Origin: Polynucleobacter sp. AP-Melu-500A-A1
GTDB taxonomy: Bacteria; Pseudomonadota; Gammaproteobacteria; Burkholderiales; Burkholderiaceae
Length of the DNA: 64,000 nucleotides
Reading direction: 5' to 3'
Assembly: GCF_018882125.1 (NCBI RefSeq)
Contig: NZ_JACVOZ010000003.1
Location: 372,001-436,000, forward strand
Part shown: positions 6,687 through 16,640 of the stretch, piece by piece
Position numbering within the stretch: the first letter of the stretch is position 1
Layout: the number at the start of each line of letters is the position of its first letter
Translations under genes and position numbers: made by a program
Notes under the pieces: model-generated
Database searches by the model: none
What the model was told of the DNA's origin: nothing
What the model saw: the letters and a program-made list of their open reading frames with translations, nothing else

Positions 6687-9296
6687 ATGAAACGCATGTT
6701 ATTTAATGCAACTCAACAAGAAGAGTTGCGAGTTGCCATCGTTGATGGTCAAAAACTCATTGATATCGATATCGAAGCTGCCGGCCGTGAACAACGCAAA
6801 GGCAATATCTACAAAGGTGTCATTACCCGCATTGAACCCTCGCTTGAGGCTTGCTTTGTCAATTACGGCGAAGAACGCCACGGCTTCTTACCATTTAAAG
6901 AAGTGGCTCGAACCTACTTTAAAGAAGGTGTAGATGTTCGTAACGCCTCTATTAAAGATGCCTTGCGTGAAGGCCAAGAAATTATTGTTCAGGTAGAAAA
7001 AGAAGAGCGAGGCCAAAAAGGTGCTGCTCTGACCTCCTTTGTCTCCCTGGCAGGTCGCTATTTAGTATTAATGCCAAATAACCCGCGTGGTGGTGGCGTC
7101 TCTCGCCGTATTGAAGGCGAAGATCGCCAAGAACTCCGTGAAGCCATGTCGCAATTAGAAGTGCCAGATGGCATGAGCATCATTGCGCGTACTGCTGGAA
7201 TTGGCCGCGATGCCACTGAACTCCAGTGGGACTTAAGCTATTTAATGCAGTTATGGAAAGCGATTGATGAAGCTGCTAAAGGCAACTCAGCACCCCTGCT
7301 GATTTACCTCGAGTCCAGTCTCGTTATTCGTGCAATTCGGGATTATTTCCAACCAGATATTGGTGAGATCCTCATCGACACCGATGACATCTACGAACAA
7401 GCTGCTGCCTTCATGTCAGTAGTGATGCCGGATAACCTGCCAAGAGTAAAGCGCTATCAAGATGATGTGCCTTTGTTCTCCCGTTTCCAAATTGAGCATC
7501 AGATTGAAACTGCCTATTCACGTACAGTACCGCTTCCATCTGGCGGTGCTATTGTGATTGATCATACTGAAGCGCTCGTTTCAGTAGACGTTAACTCTGC
7601 ACGGGCAACACGTGGCTCTGATATTGAAGAGACTGCGACCCGTACTAACTTAGAAGCTGCAGATGAAATCGCTCGACAAGCGCGTTTACGCGACTTGGGT
7701 GGCTTGATCGTGATTGACTTCATCGATATGGAGTCCAGCAAAGCTCAGAAGGATGTCGAGAATCGTTTGCGCGATGCGTTGCGTCATGATCGTGCACGCG
7801 TGCAAATGGGCAAGATTTCCAAGTTTGGCTTAATGGAGATGTCTCGCCAACGCCTGCGCCCAGCCCTTTCCGAAGGCAGCCATGTGACTTGCCCACGTTG
7901 TAACGGCACTGGCCATATTCGTGATACCGAATCTTCTGCATTACAAGTACTACGCATTATTCAAGAAGAGGCAATGAAAGAGAATACAGCGGCAATTCAT
8001 ACTCAAGTACCAGTTGAAGTAGCTGCTTTCCTCTTGAATGAAAAACGTGCAGAAGTCATCAAGATTGAGACACGTTTTAAAGTCAATGTCTTAATGGTTC
8101 CAAATAAGCATCTAGAAACGCCGCATTACAAACTAGAGCGTTTGCGTCATGACGATCCTCGTCTTGATGACCAAAAGGCTAGCTATGTCATGGCTGAAGA
8201 GGCTGCTCGCGAATTAGAAACGGATACGACGGTTAGCCGTAAGGATGCTGAAGTCAAAGTGCGTCCTGAAGCAGCTGTTAAAGGCATTACGCCAACTCAA
8301 CCTGCGCCTATTAGCCAACCTCGCCCTGCTCGCACTGAAACAGTGGCTGTAGAAAGTTCTGGTGGATTATTTGGCTTTATTAAACGCATCTTCTCCACAG
8401 CACCTGCGGTAGAAGAGAAGCCAGCGCCAACGAATAGTCGTGGTCGCAATCAGGGTCGTAATGGTGATCGCAATAATCGTAACCGCGGTCGTCGTGGCGA
8501 TAGAGGAGATCGTGCAGAACGTCCTGCGGTAACTGCTGCTGAAGGCGCACCTGCCGAAGGTAGTAATAACAACCGTAACGGTAATCGCAACAATCGTAAC
8601 GGTAATCGCAACAATCAAAATGGTCCGAAACCAGAACGTCAAGAGGGCGCTCGCAATCAAGTTACTCCTGCTGCAGTAACACCAGCAACAGAGGCTGCCC
8701 CTGGTAGTGAAGTAGCTACAAATGCTGATGGTGAAGAGCGTCGTGGTCGTGGTCGCAATCGTCGTGGTCGTGGTCGTGGTCAACGCGAACGTGGCGAAAA
8801 TACTGAGACAACAGCTGATGTACCTGCCGCTGTAGCTGCAAGTACTCCAACTTTCTCAGGACCTCCCGTTGGAATGGCTGGTGCATCTGCAAGCATGCCA
8901 ATCCAAAATATTACGAACAGTTTTGCTACCGCCAAGCCTGCAATGGAAAAGCAAGAAAGAGCACCTCGTGCTCCACGTGCCCCGCGTCCTACTCAAGCGG
9001 CAACACCAGCTCCAGTAGTGGCAGTAGCTACCGCGATTGAAATCATTGCCAAGCCAATGCCTGAACTTCCTAAAGTAGCCTTCCAGGCGCTTGAAGAAAA
9101 GCCACTGCATAGCGTTGTGCAATCTGCAGGAATGATCTGGGTAGCAACGGACTCTGGCAAACATGCTGAGGTTCAAGGTCAGATTCAGGCGGAGCCAACA
9201 AAAGAAAATTTGGGTAGAAGCCCAAAACCTGCAGCTAGCCTGCCAGATGGTCCAATGGTTATAGTTGAAACCGGCGGCCAAGAAAAAACGGTTTAA
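6687..9296 (+). CDS. rne: Ribonuclease E
   Basis: An 869-residue endoribonuclease of the RNA degradosome, cutting mRNA and rRNA precursors at single-stranded AU-rich sites. An S1 domain lies at about residues 36-120. The catalytic DNase I-like region has Asp301 (VDVNSARATRG) and Asp344 (VIDFIDM). The zinc-link CPRCNGTG has Cys402 and Cys405, used for tetramer assembly. From about residue 560 the tail is low-complexity: Arg/Asn/Gly-rich blocks, then Pro/Ala. It is expected to be disordered and to bind RNA or partner proteins. A 21-bp tandem repeat lies in this tail. Confidence 0.97.
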   Translation: MKRMLFNATQQEELRVAIVDGQKLIDIDIEAAGREQRKGNIYKGVITRIEPSLEACFVNYGEERHGFLPFKEVARTYFKEGVDVRNASIKDALREGQEIIVQVEKEERGQKGAALTSFVSLAGRYLVLMPNNPRGGGVSRRIEGEDRQELREAMSQLEVPDGMSIIARTAGIGRDATELQWDLSYLMQLWKAIDEAAKGNSAPLLIYLESSLVIRAIRDYFQPDIGEILIDTDDIYEQAAAFMSVVMPDNLPRVKRYQDDVPLFSRFQIEHQIETAYSRTVPLPSGGAIVIDHTEALVSVDVNSARATRGSDIEETATRTNLEAADEIARQARLRDLGGLIVIDFIDMESSKAQKDVENRLRDALRHDRARVQMGKISKFGLMEMSRQRLRPALSEGSHVTCPRCNGTGHIRDTESSALQVLRIIQEEAMKENTAAIHTQVPVEVAAFLLNEKRAEVIKIETRFKVNVLMVPNKHLETPHYKLERLRHDDPRLDDQKASYVMAEEAARELETDTTVSRKDAEVKVRPEAAVKGITPTQPAPISQPRPARTETVAVESSGGLFGFIKRIFSTAPAVEEKPAPTNSRGRNQGRNGDRNNRNRGRRGDRGDRAERPAVTAAEGAPAEGSNNNRNGNRNNRNGNRNNQNGPKPERQEGARNQVTPAAVTPATEAAPGSEVATNADGEERRGRGRNRRGRGRGQRERGENTETTADVPAAVAASTPTFSGPPVGMAGASASMPIQNITNSFATAKPAMEKQERAPRAPRAPRPTQAATPAPVVAVATAIEIIAKPMPELPKVAFQALEEKPLHSVVQSAGMIWVATDSGKHAEVQGQIQAEPTKENLGRSPKPAASLPDGPMVIVETGGQEKTV
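8574..8615 (+). repeat. 21-bp tandem duplication in the rne tail
   Basis: Two perfect back-to-back copies of a 21-bp unit (8574-8594 and 8595-8615) encode an Arg-Asn-Gly-Asn-Arg-Asn-Asn heptad twice. A degenerate third copy follows. It preserves the reading frame. Confidence 0.9.
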
Positions 9297-9380
9297 AGCT
9301 TTTTCTCCAGACTGCCATTTATCCCACAAGGATATTTGGTGGTTTGGCAGAAACCCCGTTTCACATCCATAATTCAGAAT

Positions 9381-10496
9381 ATGGTTGAAAAAGTAATCCC
9401 GATTCGGATCGACGAAGGCAAAGGCCTTGTGCCGTCTATTCCTGAGCAGCTAGTAGCACCTCATGCTCATACCCAAGATGCGCGTGGTCGAACCTTACGC
9501 GACCTACGAATATCAGTAACGGATCGCTGCAACTTTCGCTGCACTTATTGCATGCCCAAAGAAGTCTTTGATCAAAGCTACCCTTATCTTTCTCATCAAG
9601 AATTACTTAGCTTTGAAGAAATTACACGCCTTAGCTCAATCTTTACAAGTTTAGGTGTTGAAAAGATCCGTCTTACTGGTGGCGAGCCCTTGCTCCGCAA
9701 AAATTTAGAAGTTCTTATTGGCATGCTGGCACAACTGCATACCCCTGAAGGCAAGCCTCTAGATCTGACTTTAACTACCAATGGCAGCATCTTGCGCAAA
9801 AAAGCGGCTGCACTCAAAGCGGCTGGTTTGCAAAGGCTCACTATTAGCCTTGATGGTCTGAATGATGAGGCCTTTAAGAAAATGAATGATGTTGATTTTC
9901 CAGTAGCCGATGTATTGGATGGCATCCTAGCTGCACAAGAAGTTGGCTTTGAAAATATCAAGGTCAATATGGTGGTTAAAAAAGGATGTAATGATCACGA
10001 AATTATTGCGATGGCGAAACACTTCAAGAATACCGGCATCATCCTGCGATTCATTGAGTTCATGGATGTTGGCAGCTCTAATGGCTGGAATATGGCCCAA
10101 GTACTCCCCTCCAAAGAAGTGATTGCTCAGATCAATGAAGTTTTCCCACTAGAACCTATAGAAGCGAATTACTCTGGTGAAGTCGCTCAGCGCTGGCGCT
10201 ATCTCGATGGATCGGGAGAAATCGGCGTCATCTCTAGTGTGACCCAAACTTTCTGTCACGAATGCACTCGTGCCCGCATCTCTACAGACGGTCAAATGTA
10301 TCAATGCTTGTTTGCCAATCAAGGATATGATTTCAAAACCATGATGCGCTCTGGACGTAGCGATTTAGAAATTGCCAATGCCATTATGAATACTTGGGCA
10401 GCTCGCGATGATCACTACTCTGAAATTCGAGGATCTAATACTGCCAACCCATCGACCGGTAGTCGCAAAGTCGAAATGTCTTACATCGGCGGCTAA
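9381..10496 (+). CDS. moaA: GTP 3',8-cyclase MoaA (molybdenum cofactor synthesis)
   Basis: A 371-residue radical-SAM enzyme for the first step of molybdopterin synthesis, GTP to 3',8-cyclo-GTP. The radical-SAM cluster uses Cys50, Cys54 and Cys57 in [20 protein letters not shown] is the SAM-binding GGE motif. The C-terminal second cluster lies around [14 protein letters not shown] with a further Cys in YQCLF. The chain ends in the essential Gly-Gly. An upstream GTG/ATG would extend it by 15 residues; [11 protein letters not shown] is the better start. It overlaps mobA by one base. Confidence 0.95.
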   Translation: MVEKVIPIRIDEGKGLVPSIPEQLVAPHAHTQDARGRTLRDLRISVTDRCNFRCTYCMPKEVFDQSYPYLSHQELLSFEEITRLSSIFTSLGVEKIRLTGGEPLLRKNLEVLIGMLAQLHTPEGKPLDLTLTTNGSILRKKAAALKAAGLQRLTISLDGLNDEAFKKMNDVDFPVADVLDGILAAQEVGFENIKVNMVVKKGCNDHEIIAMAKHFKNTGIILRFIEFMDVGSSNGWNMAQVLPSKEVIAQINEVFPLEPIEANYSGEVAQRWRYLDGSGEIGVISSVTQTFCHECTRARISTDGQMYQCLFANQGYDFKTMMRSGRSDLEIANAIMNTWAARDDHYSEIRGSNTANPSTGSRKVEMSYIGG

Positions 10497-11101
10497 TGAT
10501 TGCGGCGGATCTTATTACTGGACTGATCCTTGCTGGTGGGAGAGCGCAACGAATGGGTGGGATCGATAAAGGACTGATTCCATTTTTAGGTAAACCGCTG
10601 ATTGCCTCCGCAATTGCTCGTCTTCAGAATCAAGTTGGTCCTATCCTCATTAATGCCAATCGTAATATCACCAAATATGCGATTTATGGATATCCTGTAG
10701 TGATGGATGAAACCCCAGATTTTTCCGGACCACTAGCGGGATTTTCTGCTGGACTTAAAGCATGTAAAACGCCGTATATGCTCACCTCTCCATGCGACTC
10801 ACCCCTACTTCCCTTGGAGCTTGCATCAGAGCTTACTCATGAAATGGAACGTGGTGATTTTCAGCTAGTCTTTGCATCAAGCCAAGAGCCTGATGGCAAG
10901 GTTTGGGCGCAACCCGTTTTCTGTTTAATGCGAACAGATGTACTAGAGTCTCTTGAGCAATTTTTACAAAAAGGAGATTTCAAAATTGACCGCTGGTTTA
11001 AAGAGTTACGTTCGAGCACCATCATTTTTAATGATGCCAATGCCTTTGCAAATGTCAATACTTTGCAAGAGCTGCAGAACTTAGAGAAAATATCTCAATG
11101 A
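10496..11101 (+). CDS. mobA: Molybdenum cofactor guanylyltransferase MobA
   Basis: This 201-residue nucleotidyltransferase adds GMP to molybdenum cofactor to form the MGD dinucleotide. The N-terminal signature LAGGRAQRMGGIDKG carries the GTP-binding loop and the catalytic Lys. The metal-binding SPCDSPLLP motif follows. The start ATG overlaps the moaA stop (TAATG) and the stop overlaps the moeA start (ATGA), so the three genes are translationally coupled. The presence of MobA implies that the cell uses MGD-type molybdoenzymes, none of which is in this window. Confidence 0.93.
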   Translation: MIAADLITGLILAGGRAQRMGGIDKGLIPFLGKPLIASAIARLQNQVGPILINANRNITKYAIYGYPVVMDETPDFSGPLAGFSAGLKACKTPYMLTSPCDSPLLPLELASELTHEMERGDFQLVFASSQEPDGKVWAQPVFCLMRTDVLESLEQFLQKGDFKIDRWFKELRSSTIIFNDANAFANVNTLQELQNLEKISQ

Positions 11102-12414
11102 AACACTCTCCTAACAGTCCGATTCTTCTGAGCTCATCTTTGCATGTAGATGAGGCTCGCAAAGCGATTGCGCAAATGGTCAATGAGCTCGTTGCCGAAT
11201 CGAAGGCTCTCAATAATCCTGCTGATATCGAGACTGTTTCTTTAGATCAAGCGATTAATCGAATTTTGGCAGCAGATGTTTTATCTCCGATTGATGTGCC
11301 ATCAGCTGATAACTCAGCTATGGATGGCTTTGCTTTTCATAGTCAATGCCTTGATACCAGCTCTCCCGAAATTGAACTTTCGGTAGTTGGCACTGCGTTT
11401 GCTGGCAAGCCTTATGAAGGCAAGGTGGTTGCTGGTCAATGCCTCAAAATCATGACTGGTGCCCTGATGCCGCCTGACTGCGATACGGTGATACCGCAAG
11501 AATTCACAGAATCAGTCGATAACTTACAGATTCGCTTTAAACAAAATCAAGTGAGGCCTGGGGAGAATCGTCGCTTACGTGGTGAAGACTTGCAAAAAGA
11601 TAAGCCAGCAATTCTTGCGGGTCGTCTATTACGCCCCTCTGATTTAGGCTTAGCGGCATCTCTTGGCATTGCCTCCCTCAATGTAAACCGTAAACTGAAG
11701 GTGGCTATTCTGTCTTCAGGAGACGAACTGAGGGCGCTGGGTCAACCGTTAGACAGTGGGAGTATTTACGACAGTAACCGCTATAGCCTAACCGGACTAC
11801 TCAATCGCCTTAACTTAGACATTATTGACTGTGGCATTGTGCGCGACGATCCCACCTCGCTGAAAGAGGCTTTCTGCCAAGCGGCAAAAGAGGCTGATGT
11901 TCTCATTTCTTCGGGAGGGGTCTCAGTAGGAGAGGCAGATTTCACTAAACAAATCATGCAAGAGTTAGGGGATGTTGGATTTTGGAAGATTGCTATGAGG
12001 CCAGGACGTCCAATGGCATTTGGCATGCTCAAGCCTGTTCCTGGAAAATCTCCAGCACGCAAAACACTATTTTTTGGATTGCCCGGTAATCCCGTAGCAG
12101 TGATGGTGACTTTCTACCAATTTGTTCGAGGGGCTCTTTTGCAACTCAATGGTGCCAAGCAAACCGAACCTGCTTTAACCCAAGCGATTTCCGAGTTGCC
12201 GATTCGCAAGAAACCTGGTCGTACCGAATTTCAACGCGCTATATTGGGACGCGGTCCTGATGGCAAGCCAACCGTGAAGCTGACTGGTAGCCAAGGTGCC
12301 GGCATTCTGCGTTCGATGAGCGAAGCTAATTGCTTTGTGATCCTGCATCAGGATCAGGGAAATATAGCTGCTGGTGAATGGGTAGATGTAGCGCTTTTTG
12401 ATGGACTGCTTTAA
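11098..12414 (+). CDS. moeA: Molybdopterin molybdenumtransferase MoeA
   Basis: A 438-residue enzyme that inserts molybdate into adenylated molybdopterin. Conserved blocks are PSADNSAMDGFA, KIMTGALMPPDCDTV, LSSGDEL, SSGGVSVGEADF and FGLPGNPVAVMV, in the family's normal order. Length is slightly above the usual 400-410 residues because of a longer N-terminus. It is the last gene of the moaA-mobA-moeA operon. mogA, which makes its substrate, lies separately at 19128. Confidence 0.95.
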   Translation: MKHSPNSPILLSSSLHVDEARKAIAQMVNELVAESKALNNPADIETVSLDQAINRILAADVLSPIDVPSADNSAMDGFAFHSQCLDTSSPEIELSVVGTAFAGKPYEGKVVAGQCLKIMTGALMPPDCDTVIPQEFTESVDNLQIRFKQNQVRPGENRRLRGEDLQKDKPAILAGRLLRPSDLGLAASLGIASLNVNRKLKVAILSSGDELRALGQPLDSGSIYDSNRYSLTGLLNRLNLDIIDCGIVRDDPTSLKEAFCQAAKEADVLISSGGVSVGEADFTKQIMQELGDVGFWKIAMRPGRPMAFGMLKPVPGKSPARKTLFFGLPGNPVAVMVTFYQFVRGALLQLNGAKQTEPALTQAISELPIRKKPGRTEFQRAILGRGPDGKPTVKLTGSQGAGILRSMSEANCFVILHQDQGNIAAGEWVDVALFDGLL

Positions 12415-12426
12415 GATTGCGTCATC

Positions 12427-12720
12427 ATGAAACTCACCAAAAAAGAACTCGTCTTCCTTGACCCTATGCATACAGCCAAAACTCTAGTTTTGGTCTACCT
12501 GTGCTTCTCTGTCCCCATCGTTTTATTGGCACTCTTTGTTGCCTTCATTCGAGATGGTGCAATCCCAGGATTTACAGTGTTATCTGCACTCATCCTCAAT
12601 GCTTTGCTTGGCTTTGGATTGCTATGGATTGCCTGTAAAGTGTATAACTGGGTAGCCGGTAAATTTGGTGGCATTGAATTAGCTCTGCGCGAACTCCCCG
12701 AAGAAATCGAAGCTGAATAA
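12427..12720 (+). CDS. Small two-helix membrane protein of unknown function
   Basis: A 97-residue protein with two predicted transmembrane segments at about residues 18-42 and 50-70. They are separated by a short loop with RDGAIPG. The C-terminal segment KVYNWVAGKFGGIELAL, followed by an acidic end, resembles a family of small inner-membrane proteins ending in a YNxxAxxxGGIE pattern. I do not recognise a defined function. It begins 12 bp after moeA and is followed by a strong terminator, so it is the last gene of the molybdenum-cofactor transcript. Confidence 0.7.
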   Translation: MKLTKKELVFLDPMHTAKTLVLVYLCFSVPIVLLALFVAFIRDGAIPGFTVLSALILNALLGFGLLWIACKVYNWVAGKFGGIELALRELPEEIEAE

Positions 12721-12740
12721 ATAGTATCTCAAAAACATTA

Positions 12741-12774
12741 AGCCGAACTGAGTAAAACGCAGTTCGGCTTTTTT
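12741..12774 (+). terminator. Intrinsic terminator after the moaA operon
   Basis: A perfect 10-bp stem (AGCCGAACTG / CAGTTCGGCT) with a 9-nt loop is followed by six T. The minus strand also has T-rich sequence downstream, so it may serve the converging hydroxyacid dehydrogenase gene too. Confidence 0.9.
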
Positions 12775-12799
12775 ACTTTTGACTTGTATGAAGTGCTTC

Positions 12800-13792
12800 T
12801 TAAGCTTTCAATAATTCAGTATTAATTAAGCTGGGTGGCTTCTTGCCCGCTAATGCAGCGCGCAAGTTATCAATCGCTAGGTCCACCATTGCTCTACGCG
12901 TCTTTTCTGTGGCGCTGGCAATATGGGGAGCCAATACGACATTGCTCAATTTAAGTAACTCTGAATGCACATTTGGCTCGCCCTCAAATACATCTAGACC
13001 GGCAGCAAAGATCTTATTTGCTTTAAGGGCTTGAGCTAGAGCTGCATCATCCACTATCCCACCCCGAGCAATGTTTACAAGGGTTGCAGTCGGTTTCATG
13101 AGTGCAATTTCTTTGGCGCCAATGGTATGGTGATTCTCTGTTGTATAGGGCAACACCAAGACCACATGGTCAGCAGTTTGTAATAACTCATTTTTTGAAA
13201 CATATTTTGCGCCGCAAGCTTTTTCATCAGACTCAGCTAGACGACTGCGATTGTAATAAATCACATTCATACCAAAACCTAAGGCACGCTTTGCAATTCC
13301 CTGACCTATACGACCCATACCAATAATGCCTATGGTGCTGTGATGTAAATCTACACCTAGTGGGTTATTCACAATCGACCACTTATCCCAATGCCCGTTT
13401 CTTACCCAATGCTCTGACTCTGTTATTCGGCGAGCTGTTGCCATCAGTAATGCAAAACCAAAATCAGCCGTAGTGTCAGTTAATACATCAGGCGTGTTAG
13501 TCGCCATTACGCCAGCTGCTGTCATTGCGGGCACATCAAAATTGTTATAACCCACCGAAATATTGGCTACGACCTTCAAATCTTTTGCATTGGCTAAAGC
13601 GCTTGCATCAATGCGTTCGCTACCAGTTACTAATGCCCCTACTACGCTTGCAAGCTCTTTTTGCAGCTCTTCTGGAGTAATGATCTGATCCGCCTGATTC
13701 GAGCGAACCTCAAAAGACTCCTCCAATTTGGCCAAAGCCTCAGGGAATATGGCCCTGGCAATCAGGATTTTAGGTTTGATCTGAGTATTCAT
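12800..13792 (-). CDS. D-2-hydroxyacid dehydrogenase (glyoxylate/hydroxypyruvate reductase type)
   Basis: A 330-residue NAD(P)-dependent dehydrogenase that reduces 2-keto acids such as glyoxylate or hydroxypyruvate. The Rossmann motif is GIIGMGRIGQGIA, followed by the basic YYNRSR, which suggests NADP preference. The catalytic Arg is in NIARGGIVDD, the Glu in the DVFEGEP segment, and the His in LAPHIASAT. The overall pattern is that of the GyaR/GRHPR group; the precise substrate is inferred. It converges on the moaA operon and is divergent from fdxA. Confidence 0.88.
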   Translation of the reverse strand: MNTQIKPKILIARAIFPEALAKLEESFEVRSNQADQIITPEELQKELASVVGALVTGSERIDASALANAKDLKVVANISVGYNNFDVPAMTAAGVMATNTPDVLTDTTADFGFALLMATARRITESEHWVRNGHWDKWSIVNNPLGVDLHHSTIGIIGMGRIGQGIAKRALGFGMNVIYYNRSRLAESDEKACGAKYVSKNELLQTADHVVLVLPYTTENHHTIGAKEIALMKPTATLVNIARGGIVDDAALAQALKANKIFAAGLDVFEGEPNVHSELLKLSNVVLAPHIASATEKTRRAMVDLAIDNLRAALAGKKPPSLINTELLKA

Positions 13793-13909
13793 AGGGGAGA
13801 CTTTACCTCAATTAAATTGACCCTTTTGCCTGAAAAATAGGCTATTTCGGCTAAAATAATATTTTTACCATCTGCCGCATCAATCTTAAGACTCTTGAAA
13901 TAGAACATC

Positions 13910-14233
13910 ATGACTTACGTTGTTACTGAATCCTGCATCCGTTGTAAATACACTGACTGCGTTGACGTTTGCCCAGTGGATTGCTTTCGCGAAGGCCCAA
14001 ACTTCTTAGTGATCGATCCTGATGAATGTATTGACTGCGCCGTCTGCGTGCCAGAGTGCCCAGTAAACGCAATCTACGCTGAAGATGATGTGCCAGGTGA
14101 TCAACAAGCATTTATTAAATTAAATGCTGATCTCTCTCCTGGCTGGACATCTATTACCAAGTCTAGAGCCGCCCTTCCTGATGCAGACGAATGGAAAGAC
14201 GTGAAGAGCAAGCTTGATCAGTTGGTGAAGTAA
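13910..14233 (+). CDS. fdxA: 7Fe-8S ferredoxin FdxA
   Basis: A 107-residue ferredoxin. The cluster ligands are in [18 protein letters not shown] and [15 protein letters not shown]. The extra spacing in the first set is that of a [3Fe-4S]/[4Fe-4S] protein. The C-terminal extension with [16 protein letters not shown] is typical of proteobacterial FdxA. It is followed 25 bp later by a ferredoxin-NADP reductase, its likely electron donor. Length and start are normal for the family. Confidence 0.95.
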   Translation: MTYVVTESCIRCKYTDCVDVCPVDCFREGPNFLVIDPDECIDCAVCVPECPVNAIYAEDDVPGDQQAFIKLNADLSPGWTSITKSRAALPDADEWKDVKSKLDQLVK

Positions 14234-14258
14234 GCCTTCCTCAACTGCTCGAGAATTC

Positions 14259-15305
14259 GTGTCGCACTCACCCACCCAAACCGACGCGGTCATCATTGGT
14301 GCCGGTCCAGTAGGTCTCTTCCAGGTCTTTGAACTCGGACTTCTGGAAATTAATGCGCATGTGATTGATTCATTGCCAGAGGTAGGGGGTCAATGTATTG
14401 AGCTTTATCCTGATAAGCCAATCTACGACATACCCGCTATCCCGGTATGCACGGGACGGGAGCTAACCAATAATCTTCTCCTACAAATTAAGCCGATGGG
14501 CGCTCAGTTTCATTTAGACCAAGAGGTAACAGAGCTCAAGCAACAAGCCGATGGGCGCTTTTTAATTAGCACCTCAAAAGATGAGCACTTTCTTAGCAAA
14601 ACCATCTTCATTGCCGCAGGGGTCGGCGCCTTCCAGCCACGCATTCTGAATCTGGACGGTCTATCAGCCTTTGACGACCAACAAGTCTTTTATCGCGTCA
14701 AACATCCTGAGCAATTTGCAGATAAAAATTTGGTGATTTGCGGTGGCGGTGATGCAGCTCTAGACTGGGTGCTTCACTTTGCGGATAGGGCTGCTAACGT
14801 CACCCTCATTCATCGCCGTGATGAATTTAAAGCCGCTCCTCTTGCTATTAAAAAAATGCGTGAGCTTTGTACGTCTAATAAGATGCGTCTACTCATTGGT
14901 CAAATTACTGGCTTTGAGACTCATGACAATCGCCTTTCTGAAATTGTTGTTACCGATATCGATGGCAAAACAAAATTGCTCCCATTGGACGATTTACTCA
15001 TCTTTTTTGGTCTTTCTCCAAAGCTTGGCCCCATTGCTGACTGGGGTCTGGAGATTGATCGCAAACAAATTGCCGTTGACACTCAAAAATTTGAGACCAG
15101 CACCCCTGGGATTTATGCAGTGGGCGATATCAATGTTTATCCTGGAAAGAAAAAACTCATTCTGTCGGGCTTTCATGAAGCTGCATTAGCAGCTTTTGCT
15201 GCGGCTGAATACCTGAATCCTGAAAAGCAGATTCAACTTCAATACACCACCACCTCCCCTAAGCTGCATAAGGTTCTTGGGGTAAAGCCAAACATATCCG
15301 AGTAA
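14259..15305 (+). CDS. Ferredoxin-NADP reductase, thioredoxin-reductase-like
   Basis: A 348-residue FAD/NAD(P) oxidoreductase with a GTG start. The FAD-binding Rossmann motif is [11 protein letters not shown] at the N-terminus, with the [18 protein letters not shown] segment. The NADPH site is [10 protein letters not shown]. The C-terminal FAD contact is [19 protein letters not shown]. There is no redox CxxC, so it is a type-2 ferredoxin/flavodoxin reductase, not a true thioredoxin reductase. Its position next to fdxA supports shuttling electrons between NADPH and ferredoxin. Confidence 0.9.
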   Translation: MSHSPTQTDAVIIGAGPVGLFQVFELGLLEINAHVIDSLPEVGGQCIELYPDKPIYDIPAIPVCTGRELTNNLLLQIKPMGAQFHLDQEVTELKQQADGRFLISTSKDEHFLSKTIFIAAGVGAFQPRILNLDGLSAFDDQQVFYRVKHPEQFADKNLVICGGGDAALDWVLHFADRAANVTLIHRRDEFKAAPLAIKKMRELCTSNKMRLLIGQITGFETHDNRLSEIVVTDIDGKTKLLPLDDLLIFFGLSPKLGPIADWGLEIDRKQIAVDTQKFETSTPGIYAVGDINVYPGKKKLILSGFHEAALAAFAAAEYLNPEKQIQLQYTTTSPKLHKVLGVKPNISE

Positions 15306-15341
15306 GTTATCCTATAGCTATTCATTTTTAGCGAATTTTTT

Positions 15342-16136
15342 ATGCGCCAATACCACGATCTTATGAAAGAAGTTCTAGCCAAGGGCGTCCAAAAGTCCGA
15401 TAGGACTGGTACCGGAACTATCTCCGTATTTGGATATCAGATGCGCTTTAATTTGGCTAATGGCTTTCCGATGGTGACTACAAAAAAACTGCACCTCAAG
15501 TCCATCATTTATGAATTGCTCTGGTTCCTTAAGGGAAGCACTAATAACAACTGGCTTAAAGAGCGTGGCGTCTCCATCTGGAATGAATGGGCAGCACCTG
15601 ATGGTGAGTTAGGCCCCATTTACGGTTATCAATGGCGTTCATGGCCAGCACCAAACGGTCAACACATTGATCAGATTGCTGAAGTGATTGAAACCATCAA
15701 AAAAAATCCTGACTCACGCAGAATTATTGTTTCAGCTTGGAACGTTGCCGATATACCTCGCATGGCCCTAGCCCCTTGTCATGCCTTCTTTCAGTTCTAT
15801 GTAGCTGATGGCAAGCTTTCCTGTCAGCTCTATCAACGTAGCGCGGATATTTTTTTGGGCGTTCCTTTTAATATTGCTAGCTATGCATTGCTTACCCACA
15901 TGGTGGCGCAACAATGCAATCTAGAGCTTGGCGACTTCATCTGGACAGGCGGCGATTGCCATCTGTATAGCAACCATCTTGAGCAAGTAGATCTTCAGCT
16001 CTCCAGAGATTTCCTTCCGCTACCTAAACTCAACATTCTGCGTAAACCAGATTCTATTTTTGATTATGAGTTTGAGGATTTTGAGATCTCCGGCTACGAA
16101 TCTCATCCACACATTAAAGCTCCAGTAGCAATTTAA
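15342..16136 (+). CDS. thyA: Thymidylate synthase
   Basis: A 264-residue enzyme that methylates dUMP to dTMP with methylene-tetrahydrofolate. The catalytic Cys146 sits in [10 protein letters not shown], at the same position as in E. coli. The phosphate-binding Arg21 is in SDRTGTGT, and the [13 protein letters not shown] substrate-binding block is intact. folA follows 15 bp downstream and regenerates the tetrahydrofolate that ThyA oxidises, so the pair is a functional operon. Confidence 0.98.
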   Translation: MRQYHDLMKEVLAKGVQKSDRTGTGTISVFGYQMRFNLANGFPMVTTKKLHLKSIIYELLWFLKGSTNNNWLKERGVSIWNEWAAPDGELGPIYGYQWRSWPAPNGQHIDQIAEVIETIKKNPDSRRIIVSAWNVADIPRMALAPCHAFFQFYVADGKLSCQLYQRSADIFLGVPFNIASYALLTHMVAQQCNLELGDFIWTGGDCHLYSNHLEQVDLQLSRDFLPLPKLNILRKPDSIFDYEFEDFEISGYESHPHIKAPVAI

Positions 16137-16151
16137 GAGAGTTTTCATAAT

Positions 16152-16640
16152 ATGACTCAACCCGCTATTTCTATGATCGTTGCGCGCTCGCGTAATCATG
16201 TCATTGGTCGTGATAATCAAATGCCCTGGAAGATTTCAGCAGATCTGCAATTCTTTAAACGTATCACTATGGGCTTTCCGGTCATCATGGGCCGTAAGAC
16301 TTGGGAGTCCATTGGTCGTCCTCTTCCGGGTCGTCGCAATATTGTTGTGAGCCGTAATGCCGATCTCAGGCTTGCTGGCGCTGAAGTTGCCGGCTCATTA
16401 GATGAAGCGCTTGATCGCTTAAGTGAAAGCCCTCGCGTCTTTGTGATTGGCGGAGAACAACTCTTTAAACAAGCCTTTGATAGAACAGATCGATTATTCA
16501 TTACTGAAATTGATCTGGATATTGAAGGTGGTGACACCTTCTTTGAGGTACCCAATCTAAGTCAATGGCAAGAAGTCGAACGCACCCCAGGCTCAGAAGG
16601 TGAAATTACTTTCAATTTCATCACGCTAGAGCGCAAATAG
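16152..16640 (+). CDS. folA: Dihydrofolate reductase
   Basis: A 162-residue enzyme reducing dihydrofolate with NADPH. Conserved blocks are MPWKISADLQFF (with the catalytic acidic residue), VIMGRKTWESIGRPLPGR and FVIGGEQLF. Length and start are typical. The gene ends at 16640 and the converging TRAP gene ends at 16641, so the two stop codons abut with no intergenic base and there is no room for a terminator. Confidence 0.97.
   Translation: MTQPAISMIVARSRNHVIGRDNQMPWKISADLQFFKRITMGFPVIMGRKTWESIGRPLPGRRNIVVSRNADLRLAGAEVAGSLDEALDRLSESPRVFVIGGEQLFKQAFDRTDRLFITEIDLDIEGGDTFFEVPNLSQWQEVERTPGSEGEITFNFITLERK

Noticed and set aside
8566-8625. Short repeats considered as a CRISPR array
   Set aside because: The units are in tandem without spacers and lie in frame inside rne.
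8367-8783. A 138-codon reverse frame rich in Thr and Ile
   Set aside because: It is the antisense shadow of the Asn/Arg/Gly-rich tail of RNase E.
13817-13857. Possible fdxA promoter (TTGACC and TTGCCT with TAAAAT)
   Set aside because: Neither -35 has acceptable spacing to the -10 (20 bp or more); too weak to list.
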